Source of the DNA: a virus
Reading direction: 5' to 3' (one strand)
Length of the DNA stretch: 64,000 bases
Virus record (IMG/VR): IMGVR_UViG_3300027754_005796
Location: 1 to 64,000 of that record
Shown here: in pieces, positions 26,075 to 34,338 of the stretch
Position numbering within the stretch: position 1 is the stretch's first letter
How the letters are laid out: each line of letters begins with the position of its first letter
The notes under the pieces: model-generated
The model's input: the letters and a program-made list of their open reading frames with translations, nothing else
The model's database searches: none
What the model was told of the DNA's origin: nothing
Made by a program: the position numbers and the translations under genes

Positions 26075-26332
26075 ATGAAAAAGCCAGAGGTTTATCTAAA
26101 AGAGTATTGTCAAAAAATTTCGGACGATCATGTCAAGTTTTTGATTGGCAGGCTCAACCAAAGATTAAACGGCGACCTTGCTGAAGCTGTTGATTTCTTA
26201 AGCAATGTGAGAGAAATTGACAAGTGGCTTGTTGCAGCCGAGGATTCTACAGAATTTTATGATATGATTGATCTCATCCACAACGCTGTTGCTCGTGAAC
26301 ACGACAAAAGGCTCGGCGTTGTGCCTGCATGA
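26075..26332 (+). CDS. Small helical hypothetical protein
   Basis: The predicted protein has 85 residues with a GAGGAAG ribosome site. The sequence MKKPEVYLKEYCQKISDDHVKFLIGR and AVDFLSNVREIDKWLVAAED is mainly helical and acidic. There is no recognised family. A strong terminator follows directly. Confidence 0.55.
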   Translation: MKKPEVYLKEYCQKISDDHVKFLIGRLNQRLNGDLAEAVDFLSNVREIDKWLVAAEDSTEFYDMIDLIHNAVAREHDKRLGVVPA

Positions 26333-26354
26333 TTTACAATAAATTTTTTCCACG

Positions 26355-26382
26355 AGCGCCTCTTTTTAGGGGCGCTTTTTTC
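26355..26382 (+). terminator. Intrinsic terminator
   Basis: AGCGCC (26355-26360) pairs with GGCGCT (26371-26376), extended inward by two more pairs, with a T-rich loop, and is followed by T5. It separates the 26075 gene from the helicase gene. Confidence 0.75.
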
Positions 26383-26436
26383 GTTGAATGTTTGTGCATT
26401 TCGTGTTAAGGTGATTCATCAACAATTGGAGTTTTT

Positions 26437-28479
26437 ATGCCACCCATCGTCCATCTGAATGATCAAGAAGTTTGCGTTGCCACTTTGGACTATCCCCATG
26501 CAAAGTGGAAGTTTGAGAAATTAAACCCTGTGCAGAGCAGGATGATGGAGGTCTACAACAAAGACATGAATGGTTTGATCGCTGCCAGTACCTCAGCAGG
26601 AAAAACAGTTGTTGCTGAAATGTTTCTTGCTCAAGAAATTCGTGAGCGTGGCGGTAAAGGCATGTTTCTTGCCCCTCTTCGTGCTTTAGCTCGGGAAAAA
26701 ATTAACGATTGGAAAGGACTTGGTTATCACTTTTCAGACTTAAATATAAGTATTTGTACTGGTGATTATCGCCTTACAAAAGAAAGATCACAAGAACTAA
26801 ATGACGCTAATTTAATTATCATGACGAGTGAAATGCTCAGTCATCGCAGTCGCAATTATAAGTCTGAACAAAATCAGTTTTTGAAAGAGGTTGGAACGCT
26901 AGTTTTGGACGAGAGCCATTTGCTTACAGTCCCCGGTCGTGGAGATCATCTTGAAGTTGGATTGATGAAATTCACTCAAATCAATCCAAAAGCAAGGCTT
27001 ATTCTTCTTTCGGCAACCATGCCAAATGTGGAAGAAATCGCTGAGTGGATTAGCTATATGTTGACAGGTCGAGAAACTTTTGTTCTTAGGTCTAAATATC
27101 GGCCTGTACCACTTATTACACATTATGAACCATATAGCGATGATATGGGCCGTTATGACTTGATTGAAAAAGAAAAAATCAATAAGGCTATGGATATTGT
27201 CGAATGGTACAAAAGCGACAAGTTTTTAATTTTCGCCCACACTAAAAGAACAGGCGAAATGATGAAAAAAGAACTTCAATCCGCAGGTATTGAGGCAGAA
27301 TTTCATAATGCAGATTTAGAAACTTCGCAGCGTGCAAAGCTTGAGGATCGCTTCAAAAATGATCCCGAATTCAGAGTAATCGTAGCGACATCTGGTTTGG
27401 CTTGGGGTCTTAACCTTCCAGCTAGAAGAGTGATTATTTTGGGTGTCCATCGTGGAGTAGAAGAAGTTGAATCTCACGACATTTTGCAAATGGTTGGTCG
27501 TTCTGGTAGGTATGGTATCGATCCTATGGGAGATGCTTATATCCTTGTTCCAGAAAGCAAGATGCGTATTTATACTCAAAAGTATAGCGCTCCTCGTAGA
27601 ATTGAAAGTCAGTTGCTTGAAAAAACAGGTTCTCAGCATAAGTCTTTGGCATTTCATTTGGTTAGCGAGATATTTTTTGGTGGTATTTCTACAACAGATG
27701 ATTTTCACAATTGGTACAAGCGATCTCTAGCACATTATCAAAATAAACAATTACACGGAACAGTAGTTGACGACACGCTTGAATTGTTGAGAAAATGCGG
27801 TGCCATAGGTCAAGAAGACGGCAAATGGACCGCTAGGCCGATTGGCAAAATATCGAGTATGTTTTACATCAGTCCATTTGATGTCTCGGATTTGTATTTT
27901 GGATTCAAAAGCCTTTTTGATTCCAAGCGTGAAGAAGATGATTATGCTCTTTCAATCACGATTGCAAACTTAGACAGCCAACGCATGAATATCGTTTCCA
28001 AGGCTGAAAAAGACGAAATTAGCCTGTATGCAAACAAGATTAGAGTGATGATGACTGGTAAATTTTTGACTGATGGATGCATCAAGGCAGGATATTGTTA
28101 TTTCAATTTGCTTACGGGCAACAATTCGCAAGTTCTTGCTGCTTTTCAAAGAAATTTGCAGCAAGATTACAACAGAATTTCACAAGTTTTACAAGCTATG
28201 GATGCCATGACTGGTCAATGGGATCGTTCTGGCTGGTTCAAAACCCTTGAATTTCGCATAGCCAGCGGAGTGCCAGCACATCTTATCGATTTGTGCAAGA
28301 TAGCAAACATTGGCAAAGCAAGGGCCACTAAGCTTTATGATTCTGGATACAAGACATCAAAAGATTTGTCGAAGCTTGATGCTGCAAAGCTGTCTAAATT
28401 AATTAATGTGAAATTGGACATGGCTCAAGAAATGTTGCAGTCTGCCAAGGGTAAATCAATTGATTTTTTTGAAGCGTGA
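26437..28479 (+). CDS. Ski2/Hel308-like DExH helicase
   Basis: The protein has 680 residues. Q-motif-like LNPVQSRMMEV is followed by motif I ASTSAGKT (about 51-58), motif Ia APLRALAREK, motif II LDESH (about 157), motif III SATMPN (about 193), motif IV FAHTKRTGEMM, motif V ATSGLAWGLNLP and motif VI QMVGRSGRYG. The C-terminus has a ratchet-like helical region and ends in helix-hairpin-helix sequence (IANIGKARATKLYDSGY). Ski2-like helicases unwind forked DNA or RNA with a 3'-5' polarity. The role here is probably fork restart or recombination. The last 24 nt overlap the convergent gene. Confidence 0.82.
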   Translation: MPPIVHLNDQEVCVATLDYPHAKWKFEKLNPVQSRMMEVYNKDMNGLIAASTSAGKTVVAEMFLAQEIRERGGKGMFLAPLRALAREKINDWKGLGYHFSDLNISICTGDYRLTKERSQELNDANLIIMTSEMLSHRSRNYKSEQNQFLKEVGTLVLDESHLLTVPGRGDHLEVGLMKFTQINPKARLILLSATMPNVEEIAEWISYMLTGRETFVLRSKYRPVPLITHYEPYSDDMGRYDLIEKEKINKAMDIVEWYKSDKFLIFAHTKRTGEMMKKELQSAGIEAEFHNADLETSQRAKLEDRFKNDPEFRVIVATSGLAWGLNLPARRVIILGVHRGVEEVESHDILQMVGRSGRYGIDPMGDAYILVPESKMRIYTQKYSAPRRIESQLLEKTGSQHKSLAFHLVSEIFFGGISTTDDFHNWYKRSLAHYQNKQLHGTVVDDTLELLRKCGAIGQEDGKWTARPIGKISSMFYISPFDVSDLYFGFKSLFDSKREEDDYALSITIANLDSQRMNIVSKAEKDEISLYANKIRVMMTGKFLTDGCIKAGYCYFNLLTGNNSQVLAAFQRNLQQDYNRISQVLQAMDAMTGQWDRSGWFKTLEFRIASGVPAHLIDLCKIANIGKARATKLYDSGYKTSKDLSKLDAAKLSKLINVKLDMAQEMLQSAKGKSIDFFEA

Positions 28480-29019
28480 CACGATTGATTTAATTAGTTG
28501 TTGCTTTCTTCTTCTTGCAATTAAAGAAGGTGGTGGTGCATCGGGACACAATGTGCCAGATGTCCAACTGTCTATAATGGTATTCCAAGATGGACAGCAG
28601 AAAGGTGCGCTAGTGGGTCCGCCATTTACTTGAATTGTGTCGCAATTGTTGTAATATTTAGTTACATCTGGTGATGCATAAGTTCCGTCTAAACCTACTC
28701 TCCAAAAACCTGAAGAATATCCGCAGGAATATGATACTCCGCTGTTTGTGACGGTTACATTTCCACTTCCGCCTTGCATTTTGAAGGTCGCAAGACCCAA
28801 GCTGTTAACGCTCAACGGGATCAAACAACAGGCATCTGTGCTTATTGTATTGTAAATCACTATAGAATCACCACCCGAACATCCGGGGTTTATAAGTTGT
28901 GGGATTGTAGTCTTCCAAGTTAGTGAGGTGTAGCATGGACATTCTGGACAACCACATTGAGGACATGGACAGCCACACCAACTTGCAGGTTCACCACAAT
29001 ACGGAGGGTTACAGGCCAT
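28456..29019 (-). CDS. Cysteine-rich N-terminus protein, possibly a virion decoration
   Basis: The protein has 187 residues. The first 30 residues contain nine cysteines in a Pro/Gly setting (PYCGEPASWCGCPCPQCGC). The middle is Ser/Thr/Gly-rich beta sequence with paired Cys (DACCLIPLSV, FCCPSWNTI), and the tail is basic (RRRKQQLIKSIVSRFKKIN). It is unrelated to known families I can recall. The pattern (short Cys-rich head plus beta domain) suits a secreted or surface structural protein. A second extreme Cys-rich protein lies at 35730. Confidence 0.55.
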   Translation of the reverse strand: MACNPPYCGEPASWCGCPCPQCGCPECPCYTSLTWKTTIPQLINPGCSGGDSIVIYNTISTDACCLIPLSVNSLGLATFKMQGGSGNVTVTNSGVSYSCGYSSGFWRVGLDGTYASPDVTKYYNNCDTIQVNGGPTSAPFCCPSWNTIIDSWTSGTLCPDAPPPSLIARRRKQQLIKSIVSRFKKIN

Positions 29020-29024
29020 GCGAT

Positions 29025-29288
29025 TTAACTTTCCCCGAAGAAATTTTTTGGATATTCAATTTTGACTGTGCCATCGCCAGCAACTGGATTGCCTTCGTTG
29101 TCTTCAACCCACCAGCGTACTTGTTGCACGGGAATATTTAGTTCTTCCATGTGGCATTTATCTTTTGGATTAACAGGAATGTGATATTCGGTTCCCTCGA
29201 TAAGAATTGCAACTTTACACTCCTTTTTTTGATGGTTGTAAAGCAGACAGTTTCCACAAATTTTTTCTATTTCTTTTTTTTTGGTCAT
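29025..29288 (-). CDS. Small zinc-finger-like phage protein
   Basis: The protein has 87 residues. CGNCLLYNHQKKECKVAI and KDKCHMEEL give a C-x2-C...C...C arrangement typical of small phage proteins with C-G-N-C starts, likely binding one zinc. The C-terminal half has VRWWVEDNEGNPVAGDGTVK. It lies 5 nt upstream of the Cys-rich gene on the same strand and is probably co-transcribed. The function is unknown. Confidence 0.6.
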   Translation of the reverse strand: MTKKKEIEKICGNCLLYNHQKKECKVAILIEGTEYHIPVNPKDKCHMEELNIPVQQVRWWVEDNEGNPVAGDGTVKIEYPKNFFGES

Positions 29289-29341
29289 TTGATCTTTCCT
29301 CTGAGCAATTATAATGTTAATTAACTAAGTGAGGGATTTTC

Positions 29342-29965
29342 ATGAAAATTATTGCAACAGCAGGGCAGTTAAACACAGGCAAGGATGAATTTTCTGATTA
29401 TTTAGTTAAAAAATTAAATCCAGATTCTTGGATTCGATCTGCGTTTGCCAATGCTGTGAAAAATACATTCTGCAATTCTTTTAGTGTAGATCGTGCGTTC
29501 ATCGAAAAATGGAAGCGTATCCCAGAAGCCCCTCCCGGTATGAAAATGCCAGTAAGACAGGCTTTGCAGTTTATTGGCGATGGGTTTCGTCAAATTGTTC
29601 CAGACATCTGGATTGATATAGCACTTCGTTCAGATAGCAACATGATTCTTAGCGATTCAAGATATATCAATGAGGCCAAAGCCGTGAAGCAAAGAGACGG
29701 CAAAGTTTTCATTATGTATCGTCCCGGTTTTTTGAATGATGATCCCAACCCAAGTGAAGCCCAGATCAAGCCTTTAGTTGAATTCTGCAAAAATAATTTG
29801 CAGGAGGGGCCTCTGCCTGAGTTTCGTATACTGCAAGAGAAATATTCAAATATTCCAGAAGGTATGCAATATTTTGATTATTTTCTTGTAAATGATGGCA
29901 CAATCCAAGACCTGTACAAAAAAATAGATAATTTTGTAATTCCATTTTTAAATGATTATACATGA
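29342..29965 (+). CDS. Deoxynucleoside monophosphate kinase (T4 gp1-like)
   Basis: The protein has 207 residues. The P-loop GQLNTGKDEFSDYL (about 8-21) has the G-x4-G-K-D form of T4 gp1 and related dNMP kinases. MPVRQALQFIGDGFRQIVPD (about 63-83) and NMILSDSRYINEAKAV match the family's substrate region (R-x-x-L-Q-x-x-G and D-x-R). It phosphorylates dNMPs with ATP. In phages with modified DNA this enzyme also accepts modified monophosphates. It overlaps the next gene by 4 nt. Confidence 0.8.
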   Translation: MKIIATAGQLNTGKDEFSDYLVKKLNPDSWIRSAFANAVKNTFCNSFSVDRAFIEKWKRIPEAPPGMKMPVRQALQFIGDGFRQIVPDIWIDIALRSDSNMILSDSRYINEAKAVKQRDGKVFIMYRPGFLNDDPNPSEAQIKPLVEFCKNNLQEGPLPEFRILQEKYSNIPEGMQYFDYFLVNDGTIQDLYKKIDNFVIPFLNDYT

Positions 29966-30660
29966 ACATCCTAGTGCCTATGGCAGGTGCCGGTCTTAGG
30001 TTGGCGCAGGCAGGTTATGTATTGCCCAAACCTTTAGTTGAAGTAGGCGGCAAACCTATTATCAAAATTGCCATAGATTCATGGGGACTTCAAGGAAGAT
30101 ATATTTTTGTTGTGCAGAAAGAGCACGATCAGAAATATTCCTTTGAGAGCATGTTCTGTCAAATGGTTGATGATTTTGAAATTGTCAAAGTTGATGGATT
30201 GACACAAGGCGCAGCTTGCACGGCGCTGCTTGCTGAAGATTTCATCGATAATCAAGAAGAGTTAGTGATTGCAGTTGCTGATACATACAACAGAATTCCA
30301 AGTCAGCCGTGGTCTTTAAGTCCGTGTGATGGTGTGATTTTCACTATGGAATCACAAAATTCTGGTTACAGTTACGCTAAAATTGGACCAGACGGTTTTG
30401 TTGCGGAAGTGGCAGAAAAGATCGTCATTTCTAATTGTGCTACTTCTGGAATATATCATTGGACTCATGGTTCTGATTTTGTTAAATATGCAAAACAAAT
30501 GATCCAAAAGAACATTCGTATAAATAATGAGTTCTATTTATGTCCTGTCTATAACCAAGCGATATCAGACGGTAAAAATTTTGTTTTGAAACAGATTGAG
30601 CATATAGAGGATTTGGGAACGCACGAGAATATACAAAATTATTTAAAAAACAACAGATGA
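29962..30660 (+). CDS. Sugar-phosphate nucleotidyltransferase
   Basis: The protein has 232 residues. The N-terminus LVPMAGAGLRLAQAGYVLPKPLVEVGGKPII is the NTP_transferase signature (G-x-G-x-R then P-K-P-L). VIAVADTY is the metal strand, and EDLGTHENI near the end is typical. It makes an NDP-sugar from a sugar 1-phosphate. A partner of HldE (34339), such as a heptose-1-phosphate guanylyl- or other transferase, is possible but not provable. It is in an operon with 29342 and 30657 through 4-nt overlaps. Confidence 0.78.
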   Translation: MNILVPMAGAGLRLAQAGYVLPKPLVEVGGKPIIKIAIDSWGLQGRYIFVVQKEHDQKYSFESMFCQMVDDFEIVKVDGLTQGAACTALLAEDFIDNQEELVIAVADTYNRIPSQPWSLSPCDGVIFTMESQNSGYSYAKIGPDGFVAEVAEKIVISNCATSGIYHWTHGSDFVKYAKQMIQKNIRINNEFYLCPVYNQAISDGKNFVLKQIEHIEDLGTHENIQNYLKNNR

Positions 30661-31415
30661 AAATCCATGTATTGCTTCGTGGTCAGCATTATTTGGACGA
30701 TTTAAGTCCTTGGAAACACAAGTTTATAAAAAGAGATTTTCTGTTTATTGTAAGAAATTTTAGCCATTTTTTCTTACAAGATTTAAAAAAAGAACACGAA
30801 GTAAATGTGTCAGTAATCACTTGGGAAAGTCCAGTACAAGAAGTATTTTACAAATTTGCTGATAATGTACAGATTCTACCAAATAGTTTATTTGGCAAGG
30901 AAGGCTACAGGCAATTTGATTTAGTCGCTCAGGGTTTGCAGATGATACCTGAAAACGATAATGCAATTGTGATTATTTTTCGTTTAGATATGATTTGCAA
31001 GAAATATATCACCGAGTGGTTTGATTTTACTGATGAATTTGACATAGTCTTGCCTTGGAGAGAGACAAGCGAGGAGTGCTGGAAAGATTATTTCATGGAT
31101 TGGAAAGGGCGTTGGTCAAGACATAGAGTTGGTGATAGTTTTTATTTTTTAAGAAATAGAAATAATTTATTGCAAAAATTTAAATCAATAATTCAAGTTG
31201 ACCCAAATGATGGTCATGAAATTTATGACTTATTGATTGAAAATAGCTTTGATGTGAAATTCTGTGTCGATGGTTATTTTGACAGCGATACATCTAAGAT
31301 GACATCGCAGGCTGATAATCCTCTTTTTTTATTGCAGAGGCCGTACCATCATTTTATTGACGAGTTTGAGTTAAAATTAATCGACAGCTTTGGTGAACCT
31401 TTGTATGGTTACTAA
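30657..31415 (+). CDS. Probable glycosyltransferase-like protein
   Basis: The protein has 252 residues, begins MKIHVLLRGQHYLDDLS and has IVIIFRLDMICKKYITEWFDF (about 100-120), where R-L-D-M resembles the R-x-D metal-site region of some GT-A-like proteins. The operon with a sugar nucleotidyltransferase (4-nt overlap) supports a glycan role. No certain family is assigned. Confidence 0.45.
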   Translation: MKIHVLLRGQHYLDDLSPWKHKFIKRDFLFIVRNFSHFFLQDLKKEHEVNVSVITWESPVQEVFYKFADNVQILPNSLFGKEGYRQFDLVAQGLQMIPENDNAIVIIFRLDMICKKYITEWFDFTDEFDIVLPWRETSEECWKDYFMDWKGRWSRHRVGDSFYFLRNRNNLLQKFKSIIQVDPNDGHEIYDLLIENSFDVKFCVDGYFDSDTSKMTSQADNPLFLLQRPYHHFIDEFELKLIDSFGEPLYGY

Positions 31416-31525
31416 ACCTCGTTTTTCGTTTATGATCGTGCCGAGTTGAGGGTGCGATCCCTGAAGCCACCGGATGCCGATTTGAGAGTTTTTGCCTGAA
31501 TATGTTATTTGTTCATCAAGAATTT

Positions 31526-32197
31526 TTATTGCTGTTGAGCTTTCAATTGTTTTCTGAGCTTGTTCAAGCCGACCTCCGTCAACACCATAAATCCTAATCC
31601 CCTCGCTTGGCAATACTGATCGCATGCTGTCCATTTTGCTGAATTCCTTGGTAAATGAGTTTGATCCGAAGGCTTGATTTCCCAAATTTCTACTCGTCCG
31701 TCACTAAACAAGACTTTCAAGTCTGGGTTATATTCGTGAAGATTCCCTTCAAAAGTATATTGCACCGAGAACGGTTCGACCTCATATCCAATCACTTCTG
31801 GCAATACTTCTAGGCATTCATATACATCGCATTCCATTCCTGAACGGTAGTGCATTTCTTTACCGCCGTTTTTTGATGACATCAAATAACCTTCCCTGAA
31901 CTTCGGCTTCCTTTGTTTCATTTTGCCGGTTTTTGATGATATGTCTTTCCAAACAATAGCTTTCATTTGTCCTATTTTTGGAATATTTTTTTCGTATGGG
32001 TGTTTGGCTTTCATGTGTGTCCTGACGCAGCGTACAGGGCATCCACAACGAGCCAGAGGGCATACGACAAATTCTCGTCCTTCTTCATGATTTTCAACAA
32101 CATGTTGTTTGTATGCTTCAAAGTCTGTAAGGGTAAATCCACACACAAAACAGGTGTATTTTCTTAATCCGTTGTCTTTTTCAAATGGTAATGTCAT
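31526..32197 (-). CDS. Zinc-finger plus TnsA-like PD-(D/E)xK endonuclease
   Basis: The protein has 223 residues. The N-terminal half has C2H2-like zinc sites: YTCFVCGFTLTDFEAYKQH (C-x2-C...H) and VCPLARCGCPVRCVRTHMK. The C-terminal half is a nuclease core: GMECDVYECLEVLP (Glu), YNPDLKVLF (Asp) and VEIWEIKPSDQT (E-x-K), as in TnsA N-terminal and related phage nucleases. It probably cleaves DNA in head completion, packaging or host DNA breakdown. It overlaps the upstream gene by 4 nt. Confidence 0.6.
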   Translation of the reverse strand: MTLPFEKDNGLRKYTCFVCGFTLTDFEAYKQHVVENHEEGREFVVCPLARCGCPVRCVRTHMKAKHPYEKNIPKIGQMKAIVWKDISSKTGKMKQRKPKFREGYLMSSKNGGKEMHYRSGMECDVYECLEVLPEVIGYEVEPFSVQYTFEGNLHEYNPDLKVLFSDGRVEIWEIKPSDQTHLPRNSAKWTACDQYCQARGLGFMVLTEVGLNKLRKQLKAQQQ

Positions 32198-32619
32198 TTT
32201 TTATTTGATTTCTTGGTTGCGTGTTTCATCATTTGTTTGACTGCCGACTCTCTGTCGCAAACCTTGATTTTGGGAAGGTCTTTGAGGCTGAAAACACTTT
32301 GCACAGAGCTTTCGTCATCTTTACTATCAAGACATTTAAACAAATTTATTGCTGGAAATTGTGCTTCTTGCCGGAAATTTGGCATCATTGGTTCATCATC
32401 ATCGTCGGTTTTAAGTTTGGCAAAAATTACCCTGCTATCTTCAGGAGCTCCAAATAACTCCTTGTCTTTATTGAAAAAAAGGATGATTTCATGCTTGTCC
32501 AAAATGTCATTTAAACTGTCTTCTTGTTCTTGCAGGGCGCAATGGTGGTCCCATAGGTCCATCAAACCACGAAAACTGCTAAACGCTGGAGAAAAATTGT
32601 TGCTCATATATTTGCTCAT
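32194..32619 (-). CDS. Hypothetical protein
   Basis: The predicted protein has 141 residues starting MSKYMSNNFSPAFSSFRGLM; the second Met (MSNNF) is an alternative start. It is acidic in the middle (KLKTDDDDEPMMP) and basic at the end (HATKKSNKK). No family is recognised. It is divergent from 32635 across a short TATATA region and coupled to the TnsA-like nuclease by a 4-nt overlap. Confidence 0.55.
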   Translation of the reverse strand: MSKYMSNNFSPAFSSFRGLMDLWDHHCALQEQEDSLNDILDKHEIILFFNKDKELFGAPEDSRVIFAKLKTDDDDEPMMPNFRQEAQFPAINLFKCLDSKDDESSVQSVFSLKDLPKIKVCDRESAVKQMMKHATKKSNKK

Positions 32620-32621
32620 TG

Positions 32622-32630
32622 AATATATAG
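32622..32630 (+). promoter_or_regulatory. TATATAG promoter box at the start of 32635
   Basis: TATATA (32624-32629) ends 5 nt before the ATG at 32635, and no Shine-Dalgarno sequence is present. This predicts a leaderless transcript within one base of the ATG. A second ATATAT at about 32607-32612 could serve the divergent minus gene. Confidence 0.35.
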
Positions 32631-32634
32631 TTTT

Positions 32635-33105
32635 ATGTACAAGACTTTTAGCGGTTTTAAGAGATTCATCGAAGAAATGGACCCTTCACCTGAAAAAAGG
32701 CGTGATGATGCGGAATCGTCTGACGATCAAGCCAGCGCAGGTAAAGAAGACTACTTTGCTGCCTTGGGCGACGAAGAGGGGCTAGAGTGGGGAGAAATTG
32801 CGAATGCGTTCCAAAGCGAACCTTGGATTAGTTCTCATTTTGCACTAGGGTCGCCTGATAAAGAGGTTTTGTATAAACTTTCGCCTTGGAAAATCGTTAA
32901 GGGAACTTTGACTCCCCACGGCGCTGATATTCGCCTGAAACAACAAAAGGGCGGTAGAAGTTACCTTAAAGGAAATCGTTTAAATAAGTCAAAATATCAA
33001 GACACTAAACGATATCATTTAAATCGTTCTGAATTGGTAAAGTTTTTAACAACAGGCTGGACACCCGCTGCACAACAGGCTGGTGGTGGCAGTCAACCCA
33101 TGTGA
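32635..33105 (+). CDS. Hypothetical protein with capsid-targeting-like leader
   Basis: The protein has 156 residues. The N-terminus MYKTFSGFKRFIEEMDPS contains G-F-K-R-F-I-E-E, close to the T4 internal-protein leader (MKTYQEFIAE), including I-x-E where the T4 prohead protease would cut. The middle is acidic and the C-terminal part basic (GGRSYLKGNRLNKSKYQD). It has no known domain. The next leader-bearing gene follows after 6 nt. It is likely an internal head or capsid protein (inference). Confidence 0.55.
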   Translation: MYKTFSGFKRFIEEMDPSPEKRRDDAESSDDQASAGKEDYFAALGDEEGLEWGEIANAFQSEPWISSHFALGSPDKEVLYKLSPWKIVKGTLTPHGADIRLKQQKGGRSYLKGNRLNKSKYQDTKRYHLNRSELVKFLTTGWTPAAQQAGGGSQPM

Positions 33106-33111
33106 GGAATT

Positions 33112-33288
33112 ATGCGCTTTAAAGAATGGCTTAAATTACAAGAGGTGGGAACCAGCACAGCAAATGTTGCTGTTTTCGCTCGTCCTCTGTTTGGCGGTCC
33201 AGCAACTCGCATGTATCCAGAACCTGTGATAATCGGTGGACGGGAAGTTACTAAGAAAAAGAAAAAGAAATATCGACATCTTCCTTGA
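33112..33288 (+). CDS. Small basic protein with capsid-targeting-like leader (58 aa)
   Basis: ATG at 33112 lies 6 nt after the stop of 32635 with a GAGGA ribosome site, and the stop is TGA 33286-33288. The protein begins MRFKEWLKLQEVGTSTANVA: F-x-x-W-L plus L-Q-E, which matches the T4 prohead protease consensus (L/I)-x-E. It ends with a run of lysines (VTKKKKKKYRHLP). A small basic protein behind such a leader fits a packaged DNA-binding protein. Confidence 0.6.
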   Translation: MRFKEWLKLQEVGTSTANVAVFARPLFGGPATRMYPEPVIIGGREVTKKKKKKYRHLP

Positions 33289-33333
33289 TTTGTCTTAGAA
33301 TTTATTTGTCATTTTTATGCAAAGGAATTCAAG

Positions 33334-34224
33334 ATGCTGCAAGACTTGATGGATTTGGTTCCCAACAAAACAATCCAATGCCTTGACAATATCGGAGAAG
33401 TTCAATTAATCGATGTGATGCCCAGAGTTGCACCTCAAGGACAAACTGCCGATTATGCAATTGCACAGGCAGCAAGAGTTTCATACGGCGATGGCACTAA
33501 ATCCGTGAATGAAGATAGCGGCTTGGTCCGATACCTTCTTCGACACAGCCATTCGACTCCCACAGAAATGGTGGTTTTTAAGTTTAGAATAAAGGTGCCT
33601 ATTTTTGTCAGCCGACAAATGTGCAGACACAGAATGATTTCGATGAATGAAATTTCAGGAAGATATTCTGTGATGCGGGATGAATTCTATATCCCAAAGC
33701 CAGAAGACCTCAGAAAACAATCAACTGTCAATAAGCAAGGCTCTGAAGGTGTTATTGAGGCTGAAAATGCTAGTTATTTTTCAACCGCAATAGAACAAAA
33801 TTGCAAACAGGCATATGAGTTATATCTCAAAATGATTGAGGCTGGTATTGCTCGTGAGCAAGCCAGAATGATTTTACCTTTAAATCTTTACACCGAATAT
33901 TACTGGAAGCAAGATTTGCATAACCTTTTGCATTTCTTGGCTTTGCGTATGGATTCACATGCACAGCATGAGATTCGTGTGTTTGCTCAGGCCATGTATG
34001 ACCTTGTCAAGCCTTTGGTGCCTGTGACTATCCAAGCCTTTGAGGATTATCACTTTATGCGAGGTGCTGTAAAGTTGACCCGTCTGGAAGTTGAAGCTCT
34101 GCAAAAGACCCTGCAAGAGGAAGCTTCACATGTCAAGATTCCACAGATTGATACTGAGAATAAGAGAGAACAAAATGAATGGACAGACAAGGCTCAAAAG
34201 CTTGGTTTTCAACAACCAAGTTAG
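33334..34224 (+). CDS. thyX: Flavin-dependent thymidylate synthase
   Basis: The protein has 296 residues. The ThyX signature R-H-R-x7-S-x-R is present as RHRMISMNEISGRYSV (about 99). SHSTPTEMVVFKFRIKVPIF and the C-terminal NLLHFLALRMDSHAQHEIR are also family-typical. It methylates dUMP to dTMP using FAD, NADPH and methylene-tetrahydrofolate. It uses dUMP from the deaminase at 13372. The C-terminal 60 residues extend beyond typical ThyX. A CTTGGTT/AACCAAG stem lies at the stop codon. Confidence 0.93.
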   Translation: MLQDLMDLVPNKTIQCLDNIGEVQLIDVMPRVAPQGQTADYAIAQAARVSYGDGTKSVNEDSGLVRYLLRHSHSTPTEMVVFKFRIKVPIFVSRQMCRHRMISMNEISGRYSVMRDEFYIPKPEDLRKQSTVNKQGSEGVIEAENASYFSTAIEQNCKQAYELYLKMIEAGIAREQARMILPLNLYTEYYWKQDLHNLLHFLALRMDSHAQHEIRVFAQAMYDLVKPLVPVTIQAFEDYHFMRGAVKLTRLEVEALQKTLQEEASHVKIPQIDTENKREQNEWTDKAQKLGFQQPS

Positions 34225-34282
34225 CCCTGTCGTCTGGTGTGAAAGACATGTTTGCGAGAATGAGCATTAAAAAACCAATCAT
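34133..34282 (-). CDS. Possible small membrane peptide antisense to thyX end (49 aa)
   Basis: On the minus strand AAAGGAGAAAGTTATG gives an excellent ribosome site at 34282. The peptide starts MIGFLMLILANMSFTPDD, a short hydrophobic segment, and ends at 34133. It overlaps the last 90 nt of thyX in antisense, which lowers confidence. The ribosome site in the thyX-hldE gap has no other evident gene to serve. Confidence 0.3.
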   Translation of the reverse strand: MIGFLMLILANMSFTPDDRANLVVENQAFEPCLSIHFVLSYSQYQSVES

Positions 34283-34338
34283 AACTTTCTCCTTTTTAAA
34301 TGGATGTTTGAATTATTCTAGAAAATGGGTGGTGTATT

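Noticed and set aside
25758-26078. Plus-strand frame of 106 codons
   Set aside because: The minus-strand gene 25709-26047 has a better ribosome site and composition; the plus frame runs into the next gene start.
31377-31685. Minus-strand frame of 102 codons
   Set aside because: It overlaps the end of 30657 and the nuclease gene in another frame; no ribosome site or family features.
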